Part shown: positions 55,888 to 64,000 of the stretch, piece by piece
How positions within the stretch are numbered: position 1 is the stretch's first letter
Layout of the letters: each line of letters opens with the position of its first letter
DNA from: Calonectria ilicicola
Taxonomy: Eukaryota; Ascomycota; Sordariomycetes; Hypocreales; Nectriaceae
Direction of reading: 5' to 3'
Length of the DNA: 64,000 bases
Assembly: GCA_020809705.1 (NCBI GenBank)
Contig: CP085834.1
Location: 186,001-250,000, forward strand
Notes under the pieces: model-generated
The model's database searches: none
Told to the model about the DNA's origin: nothing
What the model saw: only the letters and a program-made list of their open reading frames with translations
Translations under genes and position numbers: made by a program

Positions 55888-57754
55888 TTAATCCTCCTCA
55901 AAGTGTACAACACGGGGTGAGTAACTGCTATTTCCATATACATCACCTCCATAGGTGAGATATCCCTCAATACTTGGACGGTTGACGGTAAGGATATCCT
56001 TGGCATCGCCATGAACCCAGACGGTTTGCATGCCCATGGCCATGTGCTGCAAAGTGTGGCAGTGCACCATCCAAACACCAGGCTCATCGATTCGCAGCCT
56101 CCATCCACGCCATCCCCACGCATTTCCAGTCGAAGTAGAAGTGTTGTATCGATACAACATGGTCGTATCCCGCAGCACAGGCGTTGTTCCATTCAGCTGC
56201 CTCTCGGCGACTTCGGCGTTCCATACACCGTCGCCTCCACCAATATCGTAGTGGTGCAGGCCGTGTCCGTGCCATGGGTGGCTTTCCAACCCGCCGGAAG
56301 CTTTTCCGTTAGTGATGCTAGCGCCATGTCCTTGGAAGATGATCTCGACCACCTCGCCAATCTTGGCGGGGTACGTCTCTGTCTTGGGGTCAAGACCGCC
56401 ATTGGCAATAGCAGCGTCGTAATCAGGCAGATATTCTGTTTCATTGAGATATAACGATACGAGGTAGGGTCGTTGAGGAGTAGTCATGCTGGGCTCGTGG
56501 TTGTTGGCCGTTTCCGTCCAGGATTCATTGTTCATTCGCCACAGATAATATCCATCTCCGATTTGTTGGATGTTGATGAAAACTCGGCGTGTTACTTCTG
56601 CAGCAGAAGGGAAGTTGTTATCCTTGACAGGCTCTAGGGCATAGTCCAAATATCCTTGGATAGTTGCCGGTAGGGTCAACGGCGCTTTGTCTGGGTTTCG
56701 ATTTGTGGGAACATATGTATCGTCCAAATCGGAATTGTAGCACCGGTTGTTGTAACGAAGAATGGCGTAGTTTGTGATGACCGCGGCTCGATCTCTGCTC
56801 TCGATTTGCATGTAGTAGTCCAGCTTTCCACTCTCTTTTAATTCTTCGCAAGTTTTCGCCTTGAAGATTGCGCTGTACCGCTGGCCTGAACCCATTTGAA
56901 AGAGATCAACCGCATATGGCTTGGTATACTGAGCATCGGCTTCGATAATCTCAAAATTGTCCTCGTGGTCTTCGTAGGCAAAGATTGCAAGGGACAACGA
57001 AGTGCTAGCAATAAACCTGAATCGGTATGTCTTGCCAGGATCAACTTCGATGACGTCCAGGGCAGTGGTCGAGTTATCAACGACACCGTAATTCGAGATT
57101 CCCTTTCCATTGATTAACCAACCATTGGGCTCTCCTGACCATACAAATGGACTGCTCAATAGACCCGCCTCAACTTGGTGGTCGGTCTTGTTCCAGAATT
57201 CCTGGATAAATACTGTTCGTTCATCGTCTGTTTCGTAGACAGTAGTCGAGTCTTCAACAATGAGTTCTCCAGTGGCCGAGTTTGCCTGGAATCCAACATG
57301 CGAGTGGTAATAGTATGTGCCAGCATCGTGGGAAGAAGCCTTGAGTTCGTAATCGAAAAAATGCTGAGGGGGGATTGGCCATTGGCTCGCGAGTGGGGTG
57401 CCATCTGAGAAAGGGTAGGTGGCCAAGGAAAGACCGTGCCAATGCTAAAGGTATGGTTAACTTGGTTCCTGAACTAATCCTATTCTAGGTTAGTCTTACC
57501 ATGGTCAGGTTGGCATCCGTCATTTCATTGTAAACGCGGATCCAAACGACTTTGTCGGCTGGAATGCGGAGGGCTGGAGCTGGTATCGTATCGTTTACCA
57601 GTGTGGTTTTTTTGATAATTCCACCAACGCTGAAGGTCTGGCTGGTGACGTTCAGCACATAATCGGGTACGAACGAGTCATCGTGGACGTGAATGCTGGG
57701 CGAGGCATAAGCCAGCGCTGAACTGAGCAGCAGGGATGCCTTGGACCAGCGCAT
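55888..57754 (-). CDS. Secreted multicopper oxidase (laccase/ascorbate-oxidase-like)
   Basis: Two exons (57754-57500 and 57444-55888; 55-bp intron that splits the protein just before the first His motif) encode 603 residues. Residues 1-18 form a signal peptide (LLLSSALAYASP). The four copper motifs are intact and in order: HWHGL at the start of exon 2, YYYHSHVG, HPWHGHGLHH and HCHTLQHMAMGM, the last with the type-1 axial Met. Three cupredoxin domains are thus expected, with several N-glycosylation sites (NKT, NNST). The enzyme should oxidise phenols, ascorbate-like compounds or pigment precursors outside the cell with reduction of O2 to water. Length and motifs fit the fungal ascorbate-oxidase/laccase branch. 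It is flanked by non-coding DNA on both sides, so no partner is suggested. Confidence 0.93.
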
Positions 57755-59175
57755 CGTGACTGTGAGTGCAGAGGTCTTCTCTCAACCTTTCAATTCCAAT
57801 TCACAAAAATGCCAGAGGCAAGTCCCGTCGGACTTTATATTCTGTCCGTTGATCTTCAGCAAATTTCCTGGCCGCCTGTGCTCGGATTCACAGGAACGCT
57901 ATTGGTCCATTCGTGGGAGCGGGCGTTACAACGGGCAAGGGTGCAACGGTCACACTGACCAAGATCCCCCATGTTACGCCCGCCTTGCCCCTCCAGACTC
58001 TGACAATCATATCCCTATGAGAGCCGGAAGCTTCGGCTAACCGTGCCGCAACGTTGGAGGAACGCGGGGAGCGATGGGCATCCCTCGTATCTCAAGCGGG
58101 TGGGAAATTCAATTGGCTGGATTGGGACAAGGCGGGCTTCTAGCGGCAGTGAATTAACTTCTCGAATCATGGAACACTCCTCAAATGTCCGCTCAGGCTT
58201 AGGCCGGGCGCTGGGCGCTGGCCCTGCGCATTGGCACTGCCGAGAACGCCTCGCTATGATAAGATTTGCGCTAGCGGGAAATGAAGGTGTGGCTTTTTTT
58301 GATCTGTCACTTCATTTACCGTTGTTGCTTGAAGTACAGGATCGTGATCAGGTAGGTGTTTCTATTGGAGAGTTGAAATTAGAAACCAAGCTTGGTAGTT
58401 TTAGCATTTGTCTAGAATCAATTCTATCGTTGCCCATGGTTATAACACGTGGAGGCATGGTCTAGGTTAGGTTTGAAATTTTGACGAGTATTGGCACGCC
58501 CTGACGATCAATGCCAAAAATGAAGATTCGCCGGATCAGCGGAACACGGGTGAGCAAGGAGCAAAAGTTTATTCCCTTTCTTTCACAATTTCGTGGTGAA
58601 ACAGCTGAAATCAGAACTTGATTATCTCTAGAGTATTGCAACGGCTCATATCTGACAGCAGAGCCATAGTTAGCCCAATGGCAATCACGGCTACGGCTAT
58701 ATATAGACTAATAAGTGTGTCAACGGACTCTGGAGACGCGATGCGCTATGACACGCTTGAAACATCGCGTTTTGAAACATCACGCTAGTCATAAAAGTGA
58801 GATATCACGTGATTGCTTGGGCACTGTCTGGGAGTGGGTCTGTGAATGGTGGCTGGTTGGTTGGTTGACACTTAACTCTAGGGTAGTTTCGACATGAGTA
58901 ACATTAGCAAGTTTGTGGGAAATCATGATGATAACTCGTCCTAGAATCATTAATTATAGAATTATTAATTATTGATGGGATGAAGATTTCCTCACTAATT
59001 CACTTTCTTTTCTCGGAAAAATATAGAGCTTAATTCCAGCCTTCCATCCCCCGCATTGATCATCAGTTTATCACAATCTTAGCGTAAATCGTTCTTCCAT
59101 TAGTGCTGTTTAAACTCCGTTCTCTTTTCCGTCCTGCTTTGCCAAATTACTCCTGCTCTTCACCTTCTATATGAA
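57755..59175. other. Intergenic region
   Basis: About 1.4 kb. The left end holds the promoter of the multicopper oxidase. Short repeats of AATTATTAATTATT type occur near 58950-58975. Frames such as 58043-58465 lack an ATG or family similarity. Confidence 0.5.
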
Positions 59176-61116
59176 TTACAAGGTCTGAGGTGTCGTGTTC
59201 GAGACCATCTCCATCGACTGGTCATCTCCTTCATGATGTAGCTTGATGATGAAGCCCTTTGCTGTCTGCTCAACCTCAGCTATCCCCATGGCGCCAATGC
59301 CAGGGTGGTCTTTTAGCAAAAGCGGGAGTACCGAATTTTTCCACACTGGGCTCCGTTTTTGTGTAGAGGTCCGCAAGAGTGTGATAACAAGCAGCAAAAT
59401 GCTGATAAAACATAATGCAGCTGGAAACGTGAGCCATATCCATGCAACGTTGATGCAGATGTCGGCTTCCCAGGCCTGGGCTAAAACAGGCTCGGGCTTG
59501 TCACTGCGAATCCCCCGAGCAGCTCTCCTCATTTGATTCGTGAGACCTCGCGTGACTGAATCAATGCTCTGTTGCAGATCTTCATAAGTTGTGGTGCGGT
59601 TTCGCATCAAATTGCGGGTATACCACTGATCGCAGTACATAAATTCCGGACCTCCCCTCACGTCCACATGGCATTTTGAATCGAACCAGTCCATTGGGGC
59701 ACTGTGAAACCCAGTCATTAGGGAGCCATCAAGAATGCCGACACACTCGTTCGGTGCTGTAATGTTGGTGTAGGTTGCCTTTTCCTTGGGGGTTTCCGAC
59801 TCAAACCCTTCGGAGACTGAAATTACTGTCGTGATTGAGGCCGCGCCTAGATTGCTGGCTTTTGACATGTTTTGGGCTGTATATACGGTGCCATTCGCCC
59901 TGCAAGGCTGTTGGACTCCACCCCAATCTTCATAATAATATTTTTCGGCTGTGTCCACTTGGTCTGCCGCTTGCGGCCGCAAAGGCGTGTCTCGGATTAT
60001 TTTCTCCGAGAGTACGTTGTTACTAACGCTTCCATGGTAGTATTTCATGCATGGGTAAATAATACATGTGGCCGCTACATAGTCAGTAGGGCCATTCCAG
60101 GCGGTAATATTTGTAGGGCAATCCAATGTGCCATTATCGAATTTTCCACAATTAGATTGCGATAGGGCCAGTATGGCAAGTTTCTGGATCGCATACCGTT
60201 CCCGATTAAGCATATCACGCGAGACATGGTTGCCAGCCCACGTGAGATTCCTCACTGGGCGGATAGCGATATAGTCGCTTGAAGTGTATTGATAGAGCAT
60301 CAGCCGGGCATCGGTGTCGCCTCCGTAGTATCCGGGTATAGGAAGCTCGAGAACAAACTCGCTCTCATTGGAGCTTGACATGAAGGGGCCCTTGACCAGA
60401 TCATACACGTTTGAACAGCGGTTACACAGACCAAGACTAGCATGGGTAATCGAATTGTTTCCACTTGCGCCATATTCAGTGAAAGTGCAATTGCCAGTGG
60501 GGCAATTGTACAGATCGCTGGGAAGCGTGAGGTCGACAGTGGGATTGACGATGGCGCTTTCCAAGGCCAATTGCCAGCTTTCGTTGTATTTGACATCCTC
60601 AGCATAACCCATTCTGAGAATATTGTCATCTTGTACCCTGTGTGCAATGGTCACAAATGACTGATCGGATAGTTGAGATGCTGATGTTGGTTGGAGACAA
60701 GAATATGTTTGGATCGCTTGCTGTGTGAAAGAGCCAATACCTAGGGATACTATAGCTAGAATGGTCGCCACAAGCACGAGTGGGAAGCGAAAAGCAACAA
60801 GTCCAAGAAGTCTCAGTGAGCCAGGAACACCGCGAGTAGCATTATCAAATAGTTGGATATCGTATAGAGGTCGAGGAGAGCGTGATATCCAATCCCATTT
60901 CACCTGACCAATGATTTCAAAAGCAATGACGGCAAGACTGGCCCGGAAGATGGTTGCAACCACTGCAATCAAAGCGTTTAGAGTTACAAAGCCAAACCAT
61001 TGAGGTTGTTTTTGCCGGTGAAATTTGTACAGGATGAGGAGCATGAAAATCAACAGGCCGGTAGCGAATATCAACACGAGAACCTCTTCCACCCAGTTTG
61101 TGAATATGTCTTTCAT
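59176..61116 (-). CDS. DUF3176 membrane protein, main part (gene split by insertion)
   Basis: A 646-codon frame from an ATG at 61116. Residues 6-40 hold the family's first conserved block (NWVEEV, then the membrane segment VLIFATGLLIFMLLILY). PQWFGFVTLNALIAVVATIF and IGQVKWDWISRSPRPLYD are hallmarks of DUF3176. A third membrane helix (FRFPLVLVATILAIVSLGIG) follows, then a large extracellular-type loop of about 420 residues with many Cys and N-glycosylation sites and a last helix near residue 565 (WIWLTFPAALCFISILLLVITLL). Family function is unknown. The usual N-terminal hydrophilic tail is missing here; it lies at 61867-62178 beyond an AT-rich insertion, in the same reading frame. The ATG at 61116 comes from inserted DNA just before the duplicated 16-bp target, so a truncated protein could still be made. 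Confidence 0.85.
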   Translation of the reverse strand: MKDIFTNWVEEVLVLIFATGLLIFMLLILYKFHRQKQPQWFGFVTLNALIAVVATIFRASLAVIAFEIIGQVKWDWISRSPRPLYDIQLFDNATRGVPGSLRLLGLVAFRFPLVLVATILAIVSLGIGSFTQQAIQTYSCLQPTSASQLSDQSFVTIAHRVQDDNILRMGYAEDVKYNESWQLALESAIVNPTVDLTLPSDLYNCPTGNCTFTEYGASGNNSITHASLGLCNRCSNVYDLVKGPFMSSSNESEFVLELPIPGYYGGDTDARLMLYQYTSSDYIAIRPVRNLTWAGNHVSRDMLNRERYAIQKLAILALSQSNCGKFDNGTLDCPTNITAWNGPTDYVAATCIIYPCMKYYHGSVSNNVLSEKIIRDTPLRPQAADQVDTAEKYYYEDWGGVQQPCRANGTVYTAQNMSKASNLGAASITTVISVSEGFESETPKEKATYTNITAPNECVGILDGSLMTGFHSAPMDWFDSKCHVDVRGGPEFMYCDQWYTRNLMRNRTTTYEDLQQSIDSVTRGLTNQMRRAARGIRSDKPEPVLAQAWEADICINVAWIWLTFPAALCFISILLLVITLLRTSTQKRSPVWKNSVLPLLLKDHPGIGAMGIAEVEQTAKGFIIKLHHEGDDQSMEMVSNTTPQTL

Positions 61117-61883
61117 ATAGTTATTTTCTTCCTTTTAGGAAAGGAAGATGCCGACAAGGTCACGGGACCTAAAGGCACGCCTCATGATAGACTTTCACAT
61201 CGATTGGTACAATCGCCCTTGTGCCAACTCTGAAGCCTAAAGGCAATATAAGATGAAAACCTTAATAGATAGAATCCTTATATAATAAAAGGAAGAATTT
61301 TACTTAAATAAATTTTTTTTAAATAATTTTTTTTAAATATATATTAAATAAATTCTTTTAAAAATATATATATATATATAATTAAAATATTTAAATAATA
61401 TATTATTTATAAAAATAATAATTTTTTAAAAATAAAATTTATAATTTAATATATTTATTAAAAAATTTAAATTAATAATATTAAATTAAATATAAAAAAT
61501 TAAAAATTAAAAAAATTTTAAAAAAAAATAATAAAAATATAAAAATAAAATAATATAAAAAATTAAATTAAAATTAAATTAATTTTTTAAAAATAAAATT
61601 TTTATTTAAAAATAATAATAAATAATAAAATTAATATTAAAATATTTTAATATATTTAAATATAAAAATTTTTTTTTAAAAAAAATTAAAAAAGATTTTT
61701 AAAGAAAATAAAAAATAAGGATTTTATATAGATTGATATATTAAATTAAATAATTATAAATATAGTATAGTAGAAGGAAAAAGGCAGGAAAGGCTGCTTT
61801 CAAATGGATACTAGAATAGGAAATGCAAACAACGGTTCAATCAAACAACTAACAGGATACGAGCAGTCAGTTTGTGAGTATGT
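61094..61883. mobile_element. AT-rich insertion flanked by 16-bp target duplication
   Basis: The two boundaries carry nearly the same 16 bases, CAGTTTGTGA-A/G-TATGT, at 61094-61109 and 61868-61883, one transition apart. Between them lies about 758 bp unrelated to the host gene; 61300-61740 is almost free of G and C. Removing one copy plus the insert (774 bp) joins two coding pieces of one DUF3176 gene in frame. The structure therefore looks like an insertion with target-site duplication. The internal sequence is too degraded to name an element class. G/C loss on both strands suggests repeat-induced point mutation of a former repeat. A short inverted pair (AATCCTTAT at 61273-61281, ATAAGGATT at 61715-61723) frames the AT-rich core. 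Confidence 0.7.
61300..61740. repeat. Extremely AT-rich low-complexity block
   Basis: About 440 bp that is nearly pure A and T, with runs of AAAATTTT, TTAAAT and an (AT)n tract near 61365-61380. Its edges are sharp. Composition is far beyond the surrounding spacers and beyond typical mitochondrial DNA, which makes a point-mutated repeat the likelier source. Confidence 0.9.
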
Positions 61884-62178
61884 TTCGCGTTTTTCCGGTG
61901 TGTTTCGTCGTCAGTTTGGCGTTGGACCTAGAATCTGTCTCCTCAAGCACAATGCGAGAGCTAGAATGCCTGATCCCTTTGTGATTCGTTCGCTTGGCCG
62001 TCTCGTCGTCGGTGTGCGGTGACTGTGGAAGGTTCAGGGTCGATGAATATTCGGAACATGGTGCAAGGGTGATTGAATCTAGAGATTGTCTGTTTTCGTC
62101 TGGTGGTGTTTTTTCGTCCGATGCCAAGAGTGGCTGTGAAATCGGCTGTGTGTTAACTGGAGGTTCATGATTGGCCAT
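61867..62178 (-). pseudogene. Separated N-terminal part of the DUF3176 gene
   Basis: The ATG at 62178 opens a 103-codon frame: MANHEPPVNTQPISQPLL, then a Ser/Thr/Pro/Asp-rich hydrophilic tail with no membrane segment, as expected for the cytoplasmic N-terminus of DUF3176 proteins. It ends in RNILTN followed by a TGA, where the downstream gene piece reads KDIFTN followed by Trp. The end is thus the duplicated target of the insertion at 61094-61883. Joined to the main part (774 bp removed), the gene has 743 codons, a normal size for the family. Alone it should give at most a short useless peptide. I could not find an intron that removes the insert. Confidence 0.7.
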
Positions 62179-62851
62179 AATGTTGCATCGGGCTTCCTCA
62201 TGCACAGAAGCTGTTTTTAGACCTGTGTTTTGTGTGAGCCACCATATAAGTACAGCAGAGACAGGTTCTCTTGTGGCGCACAGCTCAAGGCAATGAAAAC
62301 AAGAAAATTGCCACGCCTCAAGTGAGGAAGATGAACTAAAAATAAATTCTCGTGATCGTAAAAAGGTACCATATCTGGTTTAGTTCCAACGTCGTATTCC
62401 GGAAAATAGGCGCTGTGACCAGTTAGAGTCCACGATGTCTCGTACTACATTGTGTGGCCCAGCTAGCGCAGCGGAGTTGTGTTTCAAGACACCAAAGCAC
62501 GGTAACTCGAATTGAACGGGAAAAGAATTAGTGACACATAGTAACAGGGATATGACTTGCTGGATTGATCTGTTTAATTTGTCACCCTTCCAGCCCTGCC
62601 ATATTTTTAGTCTCCACCTGTGTCTCCAGCTGGAAATTCGGATCGACATTCCTTCCTTTCTTTTCTCCAAAACCTGTACTAAATACTTGCGCATGAGTTG
62701 TTTGTCTTTGATTTATTGGAATTGAATTAGAGTCTCCATGGTGATGGTGAGCTACGACTGGACCATAACTTTTAGATGACTCTAAAAGGATTTGGGCAGA
62801 GCAAGCACGCTAAATCTCGATCCTCTTGGCACGAAATTCAGCTTTTTTTTT
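62179..62851. other. Intergenic region
   Basis: It contains the original promoter of the DUF3176 gene on the minus strand. A frame at 62380-62694 has no family resemblance. I see no other feature. Confidence 0.5.
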
Positions 62852-64000
62852 TTACAATTTGGCTTGCTCTTCTTTACGGAGCACCCTCCAAGGTCTGCCG
62901 CCCCGGCTGCCATCTCCCACCTTGGGCTCATTGACTTTTCCATCCGGAGCTCGAAGCCTCCACTTGTGACGGAGCTCCTCGGATGCCTTGCCCTCGAAGC
63001 AGTCGGTGACGTAGCGACCCAAGACCGGGAGAAATTTGAAGGCGCTATTTTCTAAATCAGCGATCCGCCAATGCGAGATCAAGATGTGCAAACTTACTGG
63101 CCGGCGCCACCATTGGCAATGAACAACCCATCTAGCAATGGGTGATGATCGGCGATAAAGTCTCCCTCAGGAGTGTCAGAGTACCAACACATGCGCTTTT
63201 TCAGCCATGGATGGTTGGCAAATTTAGGAACCAGCAGCTTGAGTCCGGCCCGGAGCTGTTCCTCAGCGTCGTCTGGAAGATAGCCAGCATCTGCGTTGTT
63301 GCCATCCAACTTTGGTGTAGAGATGACGCGCTTGCCATTATCAACAGCAACCGTGGTCGCGTATCCATGGCCGTGATGGGCAACCTTGAGGATATCTTTT
63401 CCTGGATAAGGTGGGAAGACGAAAACTCCCGATGTGAAGTCAATGATGACGGGCATACCACGCAGCGACTCTGCTTCCTCGGGGGTCAGTTGAATGAAGC
63501 CGACAGACTGACCTGATGCAGAGGACGCGTGACTGATGGGCAGTAATTGATTTGACCATGCTCCGGTCGCAAGGATGATCTGGGTAGCAAACATGGGCTC
63601 GCCCTCAGCAACGTTGACGCCGACAACGCGCTTGTTGCGAATTCGGAGTGATGTAACCCTTCCGCGCGGACCGGTGATGAAGTTGACGCCCCATCGGCTG
63701 CACTCCTGGCTCAACTGTCGCACACTAGCCTCTGCATCTGCCCATCCACCATGGGGGTTAACGTAAGCATTATAGCCTTCTGTAGTAGCTGGGTAATTGG
63801 GATACCGCGAGCGTAGCTTGACTGCGTCGGTGATTTCGCCGCTGTTGTCTCCCAGTTTCTCACTTGTGGCCTTGCTCTTTGCAACGTAGGAGGCATCGGC
63901 CCTCTTATCGGCCATCATGACAAAGCCTGAAGGGTAAAAGTGGTCCTTGTATGTCGTGTTCCATTCTTTGAGGGCTTCCCGCGCCATCTTGGCATAGAGC
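62852..64000 (-). CDS. FAD-dependent amine oxidase, C-terminal part (runs off edge)
   Basis: Only the 3' part is in the window: 64000-63098 and, after a 53-bp intron (63097-63045, ending ATAG), 63044-62852. This splice keeps frame and gives GGAGHAFKFLPVLG, the usual end of the FAD domain. Other motifs: HGGWADAEASVRQLSQ, the segment ILATGAWSNQLLP, and MCWYSDTPEGDFIADHHPLLD with the Cys that binds FAD covalently in sarcosine oxidase and fructosyl-amino-acid oxidase. The C-terminus is AKL, a type-1 peroxisomal signal. The enzyme should oxidise a secondary amine (for example a fructosyl amino acid, saccharopine or pipecolate) to an imine with H2O2 release in the peroxisome. The N-terminal GxGxxG FAD loop lies beyond the window. 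Which amine is used cannot be told. Confidence 0.9.

Noticed and set aside
58043..58465. 140-codon plus-strand frame
   Set aside because: It starts at GTG, and no domain is visible.
61300..61740. Mitochondrial DNA insertion
   Set aside because: The block is even poorer in G/C than usual fungal mtDNA and shows no gene-like sequence, so a mutated repeat is the better guess.

Overview
The window looks like nuclear DNA of a filamentous ascomycete (Pezizomycotina; Sordariomycetes/Hypocreales is my guess, not proven). The reasons are many short GT-AG introns of about 47-130 bp, some with TACTAAT-like branch sites; families that are largely fungal (HET, DUF6604, DUF3176, DUF7025-AAA, rhodopsin-like SAT4/PTH11-type membrane proteins); an intron-containing tRNA-Asp; and an extremely AT-rich, G/C-depleted patch of the kind left by repeat-induced point mutation.

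Layout. 0.5-12 kb: a decayed amino-acid permease fragment, an alpha/beta hydrolase, a small secreted Cys-containing protein, a secreted FAD-linked oxidase (4 exons) and a DUF7025/AAA+ ATPase (3 exons). 12.6-15.3 kb: a CorA-like membrane protein and tRNA-Asp(GUC). 15.7-31.1 kb: one intronless 15.4-kb gene for a four-module non-ribosomal peptide synthetase. 32-40 kb: a five-exon rhodopsin-like membrane protein, a HET-domain pseudogene and a nucleoside-phosphorylase-like protein with a Gly-rich C-terminal tail. 40.7-49.3 kb: a dihydroxyacetone-synthase-type transketolase, an NmrA-like protein, a regulator without a zinc cluster and a GRE2/DFR-type ketoreductase. 49.4-64 kb: a frameshifted DUF6604 protein, a broken protein kinase-like gene, a multicopper oxidase, a DUF3176 membrane protein split by an AT-rich insertion, and the 3' part of a peroxisomal fructosyl-amine/sarcosine-oxidase-like gene that runs off the right edge.

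The centrepiece is the synthetase, read as C*-A-T-E-C-A-T-C-A-T-C-A-T-CT. A truncated condensation domain starts it, module 1 carries an intact epimerase, and a terminal condensation-like domain ends it. This is the order described for fungal cyclic tetrapeptide synthetases of the HC-toxin/apicidin type, so a head-to-tail cyclic tetrapeptide with one enzyme-made D residue is the natural prediction. No fatty-acid synthase, racemase, P450 or transporter lies nearby, so the product need not belong to that class. The genes at 40.7-49.3 kb are possible but unproven partners.

Several genes are broken: permease nonsense codon; HET frameshift plus nonsense codon; DUF6604 one-base loss; kinase two frameshifts; DUF3176 insertion with a 16-bp target duplication. 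Either this is a decaying accessory region or some single-base lesions are assembly errors. Exon-intron models were built by hand; for each intact gene the exon lengths sum to a multiple of three.
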